Origin: Criibacterium bergeronii
Lineage (GTDB): Bacteria > Bacillota > Clostridia > Peptostreptococcales > Filifactoraceae
Assembly: GCF_001693775.2 (NCBI RefSeq)
Contig: NZ_MBEW02000006.1
Span: forward strand, 1-64,000
Length of the DNA stretch: 64,000 nucleotides
Reading direction: 5' to 3'
Shown: positions 41,869 through 51,314 of the stretch, one piece after another
Layout: every line of letters begins with the position of its first letter
How positions within the stretch are numbered: position 1 is the first letter of the stretch
Notes under the pieces: model-generated
What the model was told of the DNA's origin: nothing
Databases searched by the model: none
The model's input: the letters and a program-made list of their open reading frames with translations, nothing else
Made by a program: the position numbers and the translations under genes

Positions 41869-43969
41869 GCGTAAGTTCTTTGTCCCTCGCAAGCTCGATA
41901 CGGTAGTTGACATATTTCCCGCCCGTATCGGCTAATACAATGCTTCCGTCATAGGTTTTACCCGTTTTCGGGGAATACAGCTTTTTGACCTTCGCCCTGC
42001 CGCCCGCAAGCAGCGCGGCGGCGATTTTCGGGCTAAAGGCGGTTTTGCGTTCCTCAAAAAAGCGGTCGTTTTTCCACATGACAAAGGCGCAGCCCTTCTT
42101 TTCGCAGTAGTAGTTTTTCCTGCCCTCGCAGACGTTCCCGCCGCAGCGGGGGCATTTGCCGATCACCGTCCGTTCCTCTTTGAACAGGTCTTTCTGATTT
42201 TCGGAAAGAAACGGATAGGCTTTCACCAGCTCCCGCGCCATTTCTTCAATGCCCCGCATAAAGTCCTCCGGGTCGGCTGCGCCCTTTGCAATCTGCGTCA
42301 GAGCGTTTTCCCATTCGGCGGTAAGCTGCGGAGAGGTCAGCGTATCGGGCAGAACGCAAACAAGGTGGTTGCCGTTTTTGGTTGGAATAAGCTGTTTTCC
42401 CTTGCGCTGCACAAAGCCGGATTTGACCAGCTTTTCAATCACGGCGGCGCGGGTAGCGGGAGTACCAAGCCCCCGGCGTTCTGCGTCCGGGTCGGTGTCC
42501 GCGCTTCCGGCGCGTTCCATAGCCGAAAGCAGGCTTGCTTCCGTGTGCGGCTTCGGGGGCTGCGTGTCGTGCGCCGTAACTCTTGCGGCTGGGCTGTCAA
42601 AGCTCTGTCCCTCGGCAAAGGTCGGTACATCTAAAATACGCTCGATTTCCTCGTCGCCCTCTGCGTCGGGCTTTCCTTTCAGCGTCGCCCGGTAGCGTCG
42701 TTCAAGCTCTTTCCACCCGTCGCAAAGAACCGTCTTTCCCTTTGCCGTAAACTCGGTATCGGCACAGGAAAACACCGCCGTTACCGCATCAAAAACGTGT
42801 GGCTCGGCGGCGGCGAACAGCAGACGCGCCCCGGCAAGGGTGAGGATATTTCTTTCGCTTTCCGGCAGCGCGGTAAGGTCTGCTTTCGCAAGCTCCATTG
42901 TCGGAATGATGGCGTGGTGGTCGGACACCTTTTTGCTGTCAAGCGTCCGGGCTATGTCCGGCGTAAACGCCGCGCCTTTCATAAAGGGCAGCTTGCCGAC
43001 AAGCAGCGCGGCGATATGCGCCGCCGTATCGCCCATGTCGTCGGTCAGATAATTGCTGTCCGTTCGCGGGTAGGTAAGCAGCCGCTTTTCGTAAAGGGCT
43101 TGTGCAAGGTCAAGGGTCTGTTTTGCGGTGTAACCGTAAATGCGGTTGGCTTCCCGCTGCAAGCCCGTAAGGTCGAACAGGCGGGGCGGCTGCTCGGTTT
43201 TCCTCTCACGCCTCACCGAAACGCACACGGCCTGCGACGCTTCGCAAGCCGTTTTTACCGCTTCCGCTTTTGCGGCGTTGGAGATTCTTGCGCTTGCCGC
43301 TTCCGCGCCGCCCACATCAAGACGGACGATATGGTAGGTTTCTTTCTTGAAAGAGGTGATCGCCGCATCCCGGTCTGCAAGCATTTTTAAGGTCGGCGTC
43401 TGAACGCGCCCTACGTTTAGAGTTTTGCCGTGAAGGACGGAGAAAAGGCGGGTGGCGTTGATGCCGATGATCCAGTCCGCTTTTGCGCGGCACAGAGCCG
43501 ACGCATAGAGCGCGTCATACGCTTCGCCGGGTTTCAGCTCTGCAAAGCCCCTTTTAATTGCGCTTTTCTCCATAGAGGAAATCCAAAGGCGGGAAAAGGG
43601 CTTATCGCACCCCGCCGCATGGTAGACAAGGCGAAAAATCAGCTCGCCCTCGCGCCCTGCGTCGCAGGCATTGACAACCTCGGAAACGTCGCTGCGGCGC
43701 ATGAGGTCTTTTAGGATTTTGAACTGCTTTTGCCTGTCTTTGAATACGGTATATTGCCACGGCTGCGGCAGAATCGGCAGGCTGTCATAGCTCCACTTTT
43801 TGTACTGCTCCCCATAGGCGGCGGCTTCTGCAAGCTCCACCAAATGCCCCACGCACCATGAAATGAGGTAGCCGCCGCCCTCCATATATCCGTCCTTTTT
43901 GTTCTTTACGCCAAGGGCGGCGGCAAGTGCCGCCGCCACACTCGGCTTCTCTGCAACGACTAACCTCAT
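41858..43969 (-). CDS. topB: DNA topoisomerase III (TopB type), ICE-borne
   Basis: 703 residues: Toprim domain at the start (MRLVVAEKPSVAAALAAALG...CDAGREGELIFR), type IA core with the active tyrosine Tyr300 in LLTYPRTDSNY, and a C-terminal zinc ribbon CPRCGGNVCEGRKNYYCEKKGC. It passes single DNA strands and would resolve transfer or replication intermediates. TopB-like proteins are standard in this conjugation module. It overlaps the preceding gene by 4 nt (ATGA). Its 3' end carries part of the oriT-like copy B. Confidence 0.95.
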   Translation of the reverse strand: MRLVVAEKPSVAAALAAALGVKNKKDGYMEGGGYLISWCVGHLVELAEAAAYGEQYKKWSYDSLPILPQPWQYTVFKDRQKQFKILKDLMRRSDVSEVVNACDAGREGELIFRLVYHAAGCDKPFSRLWISSMEKSAIKRGFAELKPGEAYDALYASALCRAKADWIIGINATRLFSVLHGKTLNVGRVQTPTLKMLADRDAAITSFKKETYHIVRLDVGGAEAASARISNAAKAEAVKTACEASQAVCVSVRRERKTEQPPRLFDLTGLQREANRIYGYTAKQTLDLAQALYEKRLLTYPRTDSNYLTDDMGDTAAHIAALLVGKLPFMKGAAFTPDIARTLDSKKVSDHHAIIPTMELAKADLTALPESERNILTLAGARLLFAAAEPHVFDAVTAVFSCADTEFTAKGKTVLCDGWKELERRYRATLKGKPDAEGDEEIERILDVPTFAEGQSFDSPAARVTAHDTQPPKPHTEASLLSAMERAGSADTDPDAERRGLGTPATRAAVIEKLVKSGFVQRKGKQLIPTKNGNHLVCVLPDTLTSPQLTAEWENALTQIAKGAADPEDFMRGIEEMARELVKAYPFLSENQKDLFKEERTVIGKCPRCGGNVCEGRKNYYCEKKGCAFVMWKNDRFFEERKTAFSPKIAAALLAGGRAKVKKLYSPKTGKTYDGSIVLADTGGKYVNYRIELARDKELTQQA

Positions 43970-44664
43970 TCCTCGTCCTCCTGTTCCTCGCTGCCTGCTT
44001 CCGGCTCGTCCTCGTCGTAATCGTCAAAATCGAAATCGTCAAGGTCGGTGTCGCCCTTGATACCCTGCTTCGGCTTCATAATCTTAAAGTAGTAGAACGC
44101 GCCGCCACCGGCAAGCAGGGTAACAACAAGGAAGATCACAAGCCCGCCCGCTTTGCTTTTTTCTTTCTCCGGCGGCGCATCGTCCGGCTCCGGCACGGCT
44201 TCCTTGCCTACACATTCGGTCATATTGACAGAGCATACCGGGCAGGCGGTATTGACTGCGCCCGCCTTGCATTTGTCTTTACAGGTGCAAACGGCGGGAG
44301 CCTGCGCCTTGCCGCTGCCGTCCTCCATGAGCGCCATCAGGTCGGCTTCGTCCACCTGATTGAGAAAATGTACGGTGTTTTCGCCCTCGGCGGCGCGGTC
44401 AACGATGATGTAAAAGTAGTTGCCGTTTTTGCTCTGCACAACGATAAACTGCTTGTCCTCGGCGGCTTCTCCCTCAATGTCGTCAATCAGCGACAGATTA
44501 CCGTCCGGCGTAAGGGGCTGCGGCTCGGTTTCTACGATCACGCCGCTGTCATTGGTGGGAATGTCCTCACCGCCGCCCGCATAGGCGGTAACAGAAAAGC
44601 CGCCCAAGAGGACAAGGGCGGCAAGCAGGACGGCGGCTGTTTTGAAAAAGCCGTTATTCTTCAT
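43966..44664 (-). CDS. DUF4366 secreted/anchored ICE protein
   Basis: 232 residues from ATG at 44664, with AGGAGG nine bases upstream; a longer frame to 44709 is unlikely. Signal peptide NNGFFKTAAVLLAALVLLGGFSVTAYA, an extracellular part with a Cys cluster (CTCKDKC...CPVCSVNMTEC), one membrane helix (KAGGLVIFLVVTLLAGGGAFYYF), and a short acidic cytosolic tail. This architecture is typical of DUF4366 proteins in CTn elements. Role in mating-channel assembly is assumed from its operon. Confidence 0.83.
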   Translation of the reverse strand: MKNNGFFKTAAVLLAALVLLGGFSVTAYAGGGEDIPTNDSGVIVETEPQPLTPDGNLSLIDDIEGEAAEDKQFIVVQSKNGNYFYIIVDRAAEGENTVHFLNQVDEADLMALMEDGSGKAQAPAVCTCKDKCKAGAVNTACPVCSVNMTECVGKEAVPEPDDAPPEKEKSKAGGLVIFLVVTLLAGGGAFYYFKIMKPKQGIKGDTDLDDFDFDDYDEDEPEAGSEEQEDEE

Positions 44665-44911
44665 CTTCGATTTCCTCCTGTTCCATGTAGTCTGTACCTG
44701 CGGCGGCAATGCCGGGGATCGGTTCGCCGGAAAGCAGGGCGGTAAGCTCTGCGGGGGTCAGGCGCATGGAGCGCACAAGAGCGATGATTTGCAGGTTTTC
44801 CGCTTCGGTTTTCTGCGCCGCAAGCTCTTTCAGCCTGTTCTGATACTCGCTGATCTTCTCCCGCGTTTTCTGCATTTCCTTTTCAATGCGGTCAATTTTG
44901 CTGTTTGTCAT
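44654..44911 (-). CDS. DUF4315 coiled-coil protein
   Basis: 85 residues from ATG at 44911 behind AAAGGAG. The first 45 residues (TNSKIDRIEKEMQKTREKISEYQNRLKELAAQKTEAEN in pieces) form a coiled coil; the C-terminal part LTPAELTALLSGEP looks like a short helical motif. It resembles DUF4315 of ICE conjugation operons. Overlaps the DUF4366 gene by 11 nt. Function unknown. Confidence 0.82.
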   Translation of the reverse strand: MTNSKIDRIEKEMQKTREKISEYQNRLKELAAQKTEAENLQIIALVRSMRLTPAELTALLSGEPIPGIAAAGTDYMEQEEIEDEE

Positions 44912-44934
44912 ACTGTCAAAACTCCTTTCAAATT

Positions 44935-47052
44935 TTAATTCCAATTCATCAGCCCATAGCCCTTGATACAGGCGTAATCAAGAGGATAGCTTCTGATTTT
45001 GCAGGCGTCGCCGGAATTACCCTCCACGGTGTAAACGCGGCTTCCGTCTGTGCCGATTACGATACCTACATGGTCTGCGCTGCCGTCTAAATCCCAATCA
45101 AAAAAGATGGCGTCGCCGGGAGCGATATTCTCATAACCCCTCGCGCCCCATTGCCCGTGAGAGGTAAACCACGGAACGCCCTGCGACTGACAGCCCGCAA
45201 AGCGCGGCTCGGAAAGGCCAGCCTGTCCGTAGCACCAGGACACAAAGCAGGCGCACCAAGCCACGCGGCTGTCAAAGCCGTACCAGCTCCAGTAAGGCGC
45301 ACCGCCTACATTGCCGACTTGCGATTTCGCTATATCCACAAGGGCGGTGTTGCCGGGGCGGGTGCCGTTGACAAAGGTAACGCCACTTAAATTCTCGGAC
45401 GCGGAAGTATCCGCAGAGCCGCCGCCAAAAACGAGGGGTTTGTTGCCGCTTGTTTGCAAATAGACACGGTACATTTCAAGCTGCTCCGGCGTTAGAAGCT
45501 CCGATACAAAAGAGGATATAGATTTGTTCGTCAGCGTTACATTGAGAATGTAATAGTTATAGGGGACTTCAACGGTGTAGGTATAGGTATGGGTGTTGCC
45601 CTCCGCATCCGTGTAGCTGCCTGTGCGCCGTTCCGTGCGGTAGCGCACCTCGATTTCTTCCGTGACGGTCAGCTTGTATTGCAGATTGAAAATGCGGTCA
45701 AGCTCTGCCTGTGCGCTTTGCGGGGTGTATGTCTGCAACAGGGCAGTCAGGTAGGATGCTAATTCATGGGGATTATGCCCGATGTACGCAAGGTCGTAGC
45801 GGTATTCGTCATAGCCCGGATAATCGCGCTCGATATTGTCTATCCTGCTTTGCAGATCGTTTTCCTTTGCCGCATAATTGTTTTCCACCGCTACAAGGTC
45901 GCTGTCCTCCGATGTGTAAGAGGTTCCGATTACGCCGTTGACAAGCCCCGAAAAGAGAGCAGAGCCGGAGGAAATGGCGGACATCAGCATGATAAGCAGG
46001 AGCAGCGCACACCCGGCAATCAGAAAGGCTTTCCAATGCCGCCCTACAAAGGCGGCGGTCTTTTTCGTCGCTTCGGCGGTTTTCTTCGCTGCCTTGCGGG
46101 TGCTTTCTGCGGCTTTCCTTGCGGATTTTGCGCCGCCCGTTCGTACCGCCTTTGCATACTGCCGCTTGATCTGCTGCTTCTGCCAAAAGCGGGAAACGGG
46201 GTTAGACGCGGCAAGCTGCGGGTTGTCGTGCAGCGCCTTTTGATACTGAAAATCGGCGTTTGCCTTGAACGCGGCTTTTTCCGCTTTTGCCGCCGCCCGG
46301 TAGGGTTTCAGCTTGCGGCTGCGGCGGCTCTTTCGCACCTGCCGCGCCCCCGCCCGGATGCCGCGCTCGGCTAATTCCTCGCTCTTGTGCGCTCCCTCCA
46401 CGCCGGAGTTGTCCTTTTCAACGGAATGTATCTTATTGTGGACGAAAACGCCGACCTCCTGCACGGGGCGGGAGAGGGGGTTGTGCTGCTGTCTGCTGCC
46501 CGGTATGGGTTTTTCCTTTTCCTCAAAGCGCAGGCGGGTTTTGCCCTTGCCTGCGGCTTCGTCAAAGGTGCGCTCTTTTGTCAAGACTTTCTTCTTCGGA
46601 ATAGCCGCCCGTGCTTCGTCCAGGCGGTCGGCGGCTCTTTCCGATTTGCGGATCGCCTTTTGAAGCTCCGGCGTCGCCCGTTCTTCCTCGGTGAATTGCA
46701 GGCGTGAGGTCTTTGTTTTTGCCACCGCTTCCCGCTGCACTCGCTTTATCGCCTTTTTGGATGCTGCGCGGGTATGGGCAGCGTCGATATGCTCCAAAAC
46801 ACGCTCGGCTGCGGCGTCGTCCCGCTTCGGGGAAAGCTCCGGGGGATGGGGACGAGCTGCCGCGCTGCCGGAGGGATGCGGAAGCTGCTGCGCGGCTTCC
46901 TGCGCCGCCTGTTCGGGCTGCTTGGAAAAATCCGCGTCCTGTTCGCGCCCGCTGACCAGCTCGGCGGTGCCTGCGGTTTCGTTGACCTCGATAAGCCCGT
47001 CCCGGCTCATTTTCTGCGTAATTTTATCGCGGGGTTTCAGCTTTTTGCTCAA
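44935..47052 (-). CDS. Membrane-anchored CHAP-domain peptidoglycan hydrolase of the mating channel (CD1108-like)
   Basis: 705 residues starting at TTG 47052, with GGAGGTG upstream inside the overlapping methyltransferase gene. A long basic, helical cytosolic part (1-340) is followed by one membrane helix (HWKAFLIAGCALLLLIMLMS), an extracellular linker and a C-terminal cysteine peptidase with AWCACFVSWCYGQAGL and DHVGIVIG supplying Cys and His. The enzyme opens the cell wall for the type IV secretion machine, as VirB1 and TcpG do. The domain order matches CD1108-family proteins. Confidence 0.88.
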   Translation of the reverse strand: MSKKLKPRDKITQKMSRDGLIEVNETAGTAELVSGREQDADFSKQPEQAAQEAAQQLPHPSGSAAARPHPPELSPKRDDAAAERVLEHIDAAHTRAASKKAIKRVQREAVAKTKTSRLQFTEEERATPELQKAIRKSERAADRLDEARAAIPKKKVLTKERTFDEAAGKGKTRLRFEEKEKPIPGSRQQHNPLSRPVQEVGVFVHNKIHSVEKDNSGVEGAHKSEELAERGIRAGARQVRKSRRSRKLKPYRAAAKAEKAAFKANADFQYQKALHDNPQLAASNPVSRFWQKQQIKRQYAKAVRTGGAKSARKAAESTRKAAKKTAEATKKTAAFVGRHWKAFLIAGCALLLLIMLMSAISSGSALFSGLVNGVIGTSYTSEDSDLVAVENNYAAKENDLQSRIDNIERDYPGYDEYRYDLAYIGHNPHELASYLTALLQTYTPQSAQAELDRIFNLQYKLTVTEEIEVRYRTERRTGSYTDAEGNTHTYTYTVEVPYNYYILNVTLTNKSISSFVSELLTPEQLEMYRVYLQTSGNKPLVFGGGSADTSASENLSGVTFVNGTRPGNTALVDIAKSQVGNVGGAPYWSWYGFDSRVAWCACFVSWCYGQAGLSEPRFAGCQSQGVPWFTSHGQWGARGYENIAPGDAIFFDWDLDGSADHVGIVIGTDGSRVYTVEGNSGDACKIRSYPLDYACIKGYGLMNWN

Positions 47053-47999
47053 TTTGTTTCACCTCCGATCCGCGCCCTTGCAAGGGTGCAATAGTCATAG
47101 TTCAGCTCAATGCCGATGTAATGGCGGTCAAGGCTTTTTGCCGCAAGCCCCGTCGTGCCGCTGCCGAAAAACGGGTCAAGGACAACGCCGCCCTTGGGAC
47201 AGCCCGCCAAAATGCAGGTTTCCGCCAGCTTCGGCGGGAACGCGGCGAAATGCCCGCCCTTGTAGGGTACGGTGTTGATATGCCATACGTCCCGCTTATT
47301 CCGCGTGGTCGGCATGAGGGCTTCATCGTAGTAGCCGCCCGTCCGCGCCCGGTTGATGCCCTGCACCTTACCCTGTCCGGGTACCTCGCCGTCGTATTTG
47401 TGTCCCGCGCTGCGCCCGCCCCGGTATCGCGCCGCCGTTGTTGGGGCAATGGGTTCCGCAATGGCGGCGGCGTCATAGTAATAGCTCTTGGACTTCGTAA
47501 GCAAAAAGACGTTCTCATAGCAGCGGCTCGGTCTGTCCCGCACGCTTTCGGGCATGGGGTTGTCCTTCTGCCAAATAATCGCGCTGCGCAGATACCACCC
47601 GTCAGAGCGCAGGGCAAAGGCTAAAAGCCACGGAATACCGATTAAGTCCTTTTGCTTGCAGCCTGCCGCCCGTCTTGCAAGGGACAGGCTCTGCCCGTTT
47701 CTGCCTTTCGGGTTTTTCGGGTCGGTGTAGCTGCCCTTGCTGCCTGTGCCGCAGTAGGTATCGGCAATATTCAGCCAAAACGTACCGTCCGGGCGCAGCA
47801 CCCGTTTCAGCTCACGGAAAACCTCGACAAGCCTTGCGATATACTGCTCCGGCGTGTCCTCCCGCCCGATCTGCGCGTCCATGCCGTAATCCCGCAGGGC
47901 GTAGTAGGGCGGGCTTGTGACGCAGCAATGGACGCTCTCGGCGGGCAGCTCCCGCAGGGCGCACAGCGCGTCGCGGTTGATGATGGTGTCTAATCTCAT
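47049..47999 (-). CDS. Beta-class DNA methyltransferase in the conjugation operon
   Basis: 316 residues. Motif IV is TSPPYYALRDYG (about 28-39); motif I is LDPFFGSGTTG (about 274-284), near the end, which is the beta-class order (N6-adenine or N4-cytosine). No partner nuclease is nearby, so it is an orphan methyltransferase, probably marking ICE DNA to escape host restriction. It overlaps virB4 by 4 nt and the CHAP gene by 4 nt. The recognition sequence cannot be predicted. Confidence 0.9.
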   Translation of the reverse strand: MRLDTIINRDALCALRELPAESVHCCVTSPPYYALRDYGMDAQIGREDTPEQYIARLVEVFRELKRVLRPDGTFWLNIADTYCGTGSKGSYTDPKNPKGRNGQSLSLARRAAGCKQKDLIGIPWLLAFALRSDGWYLRSAIIWQKDNPMPESVRDRPSRCYENVFLLTKSKSYYYDAAAIAEPIAPTTAARYRGGRSAGHKYDGEVPGQGKVQGINRARTGGYYDEALMPTTRNKRDVWHINTVPYKGGHFAAFPPKLAETCILAGCPKGGVVLDPFFGSGTTGLAAKSLDRHYIGIELNYDYCTLARARIGGETN

Positions 48000-50395
48000 G
48001 TGCCGCCCACTTCCTCCGGGCGGGTCGTCATTACCCGGTATAGCTCGGTATTTTGTGGAAAACGGTCAAGGAAAGGCAGCACCACGTTTCCGTAGAAGAT
48101 CAGCCCCTCGCCCGCTTCGGTATGGGTAACGTATTTCATCTGCTGCGGGGAGATATTGAGCTGCCTTGCAAGGATTTCCCGGTCGCCCTGCGCCTGATTG
48201 AGCATGAGGACAAAATCGCTGTTCTCAAAGATATTCTCAACTTCGCGGCTGCTCAAAAGGTCTTTGACATTCTGCGTGATGGCGGTTGGGATCCCGCCCC
48301 ATTTACGAAAACGCTTCCAAATCTCCACGGAATAGGCGGCGGTTTGTTCCTCTTTGAGGAGCAAATGAAACTCGTCCATGTAGTAGCGGGTGGATTTCTT
48401 TTCAGCCCGGTTTATGGTTACTCTGTTCCACACCTGATCCTGCACAATGAGCATCCCCAGCTTTTTAAGCTGCTTCCCAAGCTGCTTGATGTCAAAGCAG
48501 ACAAGGCGGTTTGAAAGCTCCACATTGGTACGGTGGTTAAAGACATTCAGACTGCCCGAAACGTAAAGCTCCAATGCCGCCGCCACCCGCGCCGCTTCCG
48601 GCTCCGGCTGTCTTAAAAGCTCGTCGTAAAGATCGCCGAGGATCGGCATTTTCGCCGGGTCGGGGGCGGCTAAAAACGGGCGGTACACGTTTCTTACGCT
48701 GCGGTCAATGACGGTCTTTTCCACGGGCATCAGCCCCTCCTTGCCGCCGATGACAAGCTCACAGAGGGAAAGGAGAAAATCGCTTTTCAGCGCAAGGGGG
48801 TTGTCGTCCTCACTGTAATTGAGGTTAATATCCATAGGGTTGACATACTGGGTGCTTGTGGGGGAAATGCGGATCACCTGTCCGTGCAGGCGGCGCACAA
48901 GGGGGTAATACTCCGCTTCCGGGTCGCAGATGATGATGTCGTCGTCGGTAATGAGAAAAGCGTTTGTGATTTCCCGCTTCGCCGCAAAGCTCTTGCCGCT
49001 TCCGGGGGTGCCGAGGATCAGACCGTTGGGGTTTTTCAGCCGCTTGCGGTCGCAAAGTATCATGTTGTTTGAAAGGGCGTTTAAGCCGTAATACAAAGCT
49101 GCACCCGTTTGGAAAAGTTCCTGCGTGATAAAGGGAATGAAAATTGCGGTGCTTGATGTGGTAAGCCCTCGCTGGATGGGGATCAGGTTCTCGCCCAGCG
49201 GAACAGAGGACATCAGCCCCGCCTCCTGCTGGTAGTCAAGGCGGGTAAGAGCGCAGTTGTATTTCTGCGCAATGCCTGCCGCTGCGAATATGTCATTTTC
49301 CAGCTTTCGCTTCGTGTCCGCCATATTGACTACAAGGAAAGTCAGGAGAAACATTCGCTCATTGCGGCTCTGTAAGTCCTGCAAGAGATTTTTCGCTTCA
49401 CCGCCGAACATGGCAAGGTCAGAGGGGATGATGTCCATATCGTAGCCGCTGCGTACCGCTTTCTTTTGTTCCTCGATTTTCATTTTGTCAAGGTCGGTTA
49501 TCTTGCGCTTGATGGTCTTGATAGCTTCGGTCTGGTCGATGCTCTTGATATGGAGATTGACGACGATCCCCGTTTCAAGGTCGAGAATATCCGCAAGCAT
49601 ACGGTCATTCAGCTCCGGCGCAAGGATTTCAAGGAAGCTGACCGCGCCGATTTTGCGTCCCATGCGGAAATATCTGCCCTCGCCGAAACGGAACGAGGAC
49701 GGGGCGATAAAGTCCTTTGTGGTAAGCCCCGACGGGGTGAGCCAGTCCCAAGAGAAACGGAACGGTTCTCCCTCCGGGTGGAATACGCTGTGCAGGGCTT
49801 CCAGCCGTTCATAGCCCGTCATGGGGCGGGCGGCTGCGCCCAGCACCTTAAAATTATTCAGTATGTCGGTTTCAATACGGGCAAGCCGCGCCTTTGCCGC
49901 GTTCAGATTGTCCGCTTCCACGGAAAAGGTAATGTACTTTGACTTTACAAAGCCGTTGTTGCCCTTTGCAAGCTGATGTTTCAGCATATCCGCATATTCG
50001 GTGCGGATGGAATTGAAAGCGTCATTTTGCGCGGGGATCGCAACGACCTCCTCCGCGCCGCCGCTGCGCGTTCCCCGGTTTATAAAGGAAAGCTGCACAC
50101 TAACGGTCGCGTCAAAATAGTTGAGAAAGTCGCACCAATTTTCAAAAATGGCGGTCTTATCGTCTGCCTGCGCAAGCTGATAGTTGATGTCGTCGTAGGC
50201 GATGCTCTTGGAGTATTTCTTTTCCGTAACCTTGCAGATACCGTCCGGGTACATGGCAAGATACGGTATGGTCTGCTGCGCGGTGTGCGCCTTTCCGTCG
50301 CCCTTTGCCGCTCGGATCAGGGCGGCGATTTCCTTTTTCTCGGCGCGGGTGAGCTTACGCCTGTTTCCTGCGTGTTTTGCGTTTGCCGTTGACAA
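47996..50395 (-). CDS. virB4: VirB4-like conjugation ATPase (CD1110 type)
   Basis: 799 residues from TTG at 50395, where AAGGAGG lies eight bases upstream; an ATG at 50443 gives 815 residues but has no ribosome site. Walker A is GTPGSGKSFAAK (about 440), Walker B lies near DDDIIICDPEAEY and YYMDEFHLLL, the second a VirB4 hallmark. It powers pilus and channel assembly. The 41-nt overlap with prgI and 4-nt overlap with the methyltransferase point to coupled translation. Confidence 0.93.
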   Translation of the reverse strand: MSTANAKHAGNRRKLTRAEKKEIAALIRAAKGDGKAHTAQQTIPYLAMYPDGICKVTEKKYSKSIAYDDINYQLAQADDKTAIFENWCDFLNYFDATVSVQLSFINRGTRSGGAEEVVAIPAQNDAFNSIRTEYADMLKHQLAKGNNGFVKSKYITFSVEADNLNAAKARLARIETDILNNFKVLGAAARPMTGYERLEALHSVFHPEGEPFRFSWDWLTPSGLTTKDFIAPSSFRFGEGRYFRMGRKIGAVSFLEILAPELNDRMLADILDLETGIVVNLHIKSIDQTEAIKTIKRKITDLDKMKIEEQKKAVRSGYDMDIIPSDLAMFGGEAKNLLQDLQSRNERMFLLTFLVVNMADTKRKLENDIFAAAGIAQKYNCALTRLDYQQEAGLMSSVPLGENLIPIQRGLTTSSTAIFIPFITQELFQTGAALYYGLNALSNNMILCDRKRLKNPNGLILGTPGSGKSFAAKREITNAFLITDDDIIICDPEAEYYPLVRRLHGQVIRISPTSTQYVNPMDINLNYSEDDNPLALKSDFLLSLCELVIGGKEGLMPVEKTVIDRSVRNVYRPFLAAPDPAKMPILGDLYDELLRQPEPEAARVAAALELYVSGSLNVFNHRTNVELSNRLVCFDIKQLGKQLKKLGMLIVQDQVWNRVTINRAEKKSTRYYMDEFHLLLKEEQTAAYSVEIWKRFRKWGGIPTAITQNVKDLLSSREVENIFENSDFVLMLNQAQGDREILARQLNISPQQMKYVTHTEAGEGLIFYGNVVLPFLDRFPQNTELYRVMTTRPEEVGGT

Positions 50396-50747
50396 TAGCC
50401 GATACCTCCTTTTCAAGTTGTCTTTGCCGTTCGAGGACGGCATAGAAGTTTTCCGTCTGATAGGGTCTTTCTTTCGGACGGATAAATTTTGTCTGTATGA
50501 TGTTCTTAATCAGCGTTTCAAGGGGCTGCCCGTGCTTTTCGTACATGGCAAACAGAAAGCAGGGCAGCATAACGAGGATCATTACGAACGCCGCAAGGCT
50601 TGTGCCAGTGCTGCCTTTGAGCAAAAAGAAAAGCGGCAGTCCAACAAGGAGCGCCGCCGCGAAGAATATGAGCTGCCTTTTGGTAAGGTTAAAGGCAACC
50701 TTTGTCTTTATGCGGGACAGGTCTTTTGGAACGGGTACATACGCCAT
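50355..50747 (-). CDS. prgI: PrgI-family conjugation membrane protein
   Basis: 130 residues with two membrane helices (about 27-45 and 50-68) after VPVPKDLSRIKTKVAFNLTKRQLIFF, a PrgI/VirB3-like pattern, and a basic tail (KRKTRRKQA). It sits immediately upstream of virB4, as VirB3-type proteins do. AAAGGAGA precedes ATG. Confidence 0.9.
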   Translation of the reverse strand: MAYVPVPKDLSRIKTKVAFNLTKRQLIFFAAALLVGLPLFFLLKGSTGTSLAAFVMILVMLPCFLFAMYEKHGQPLETLIKNIIQTKFIRPKERPYQTENFYAVLERQRQLEKEVSAIVNGKRKTRRKQA

Positions 50748-50764
50748 AGAAAAATCTCCTTTCG

Positions 50765-51301
50765 TTACATTTCAATACTGTTTGGGAGTTCGTTGCCCCA
50801 TATATCCCACCCCGGCGTTTTCTGTCTGGCAAACAGCTCAATACGGGGCAAATCCCCCATAAGGGCAACGATTTTTTCCCGCGCTGCATCCGGCTTTTTG
50901 CTGTGCTGCTCTATGGGGCTGATAAGAAACTGATGTACGCCCGCCGACTGCCGCTTGGGTTTGCCCTTGGTCGCCAGCAGACAGATTTCCGCGTTACTGC
51001 GCGTCCAATAGCCCATACCGTAAAACCAGGACGGGCTTTTGCGGTTACGTTTGAGCCAAACGAACGCCACAGTCCGATACCGAAAGCCCCATGCGCGGAT
51101 CAGCCGCAGAGCTTCGGGAAGCTGCGGAAAGGTCGCCCACAAAAACAGGGCGCAATCCTTCGCCGCCAGCTCCGGCACGGGCAGGGCGCACAGCTCGTCA
51201 ATGCTCATGGTGGGATAGTGCTTTTCCGCCGCGCCCTGCACCTTGCTCCGTTCATACCGCCACGGGGGATCTGCGTAAATAACGCTGTATTTCTTGGTGA
51301 T
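50765..51301 (-). CDS. MT-A70-family adenine methyltransferase with probable ATC start codon
   Basis: The protein reads 178 residues if begun at ATC (51301-51299), six bases after AAGGAGGTTTTCC. Starting there restores KKYSVIYADPPWRYERSK, with the catalytic DPPW motif of MT-A70 enzymes; the first conventional start (GTG at 51241) would delete it. The rest (WATFPQLPEALRLIRAWGFRYRTVAFVWLK...MGYWTRSNAEICLLATKG) is typical of the family. It probably methylates N6 of adenine in DNA. A point change from ATG, or true ATC initiation as known for a few bacterial genes, are both possible. Confidence 0.82.
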   Translation of the reverse strand: MTKKYSVIYADPPWRYERSKVQGAAEKHYPTMSIDELCALPVPELAAKDCALFLWATFPQLPEALRLIRAWGFRYRTVAFVWLKRNRKSPSWFYGMGYWTRSNAEICLLATKGKPKRQSAGVHQFLISPIEQHSKKPDAAREKIVALMGDLPRIELFARQKTPGWDIWGNELPNSIEM

Positions 51302-51314
51302 GGAAAACCTCCTT

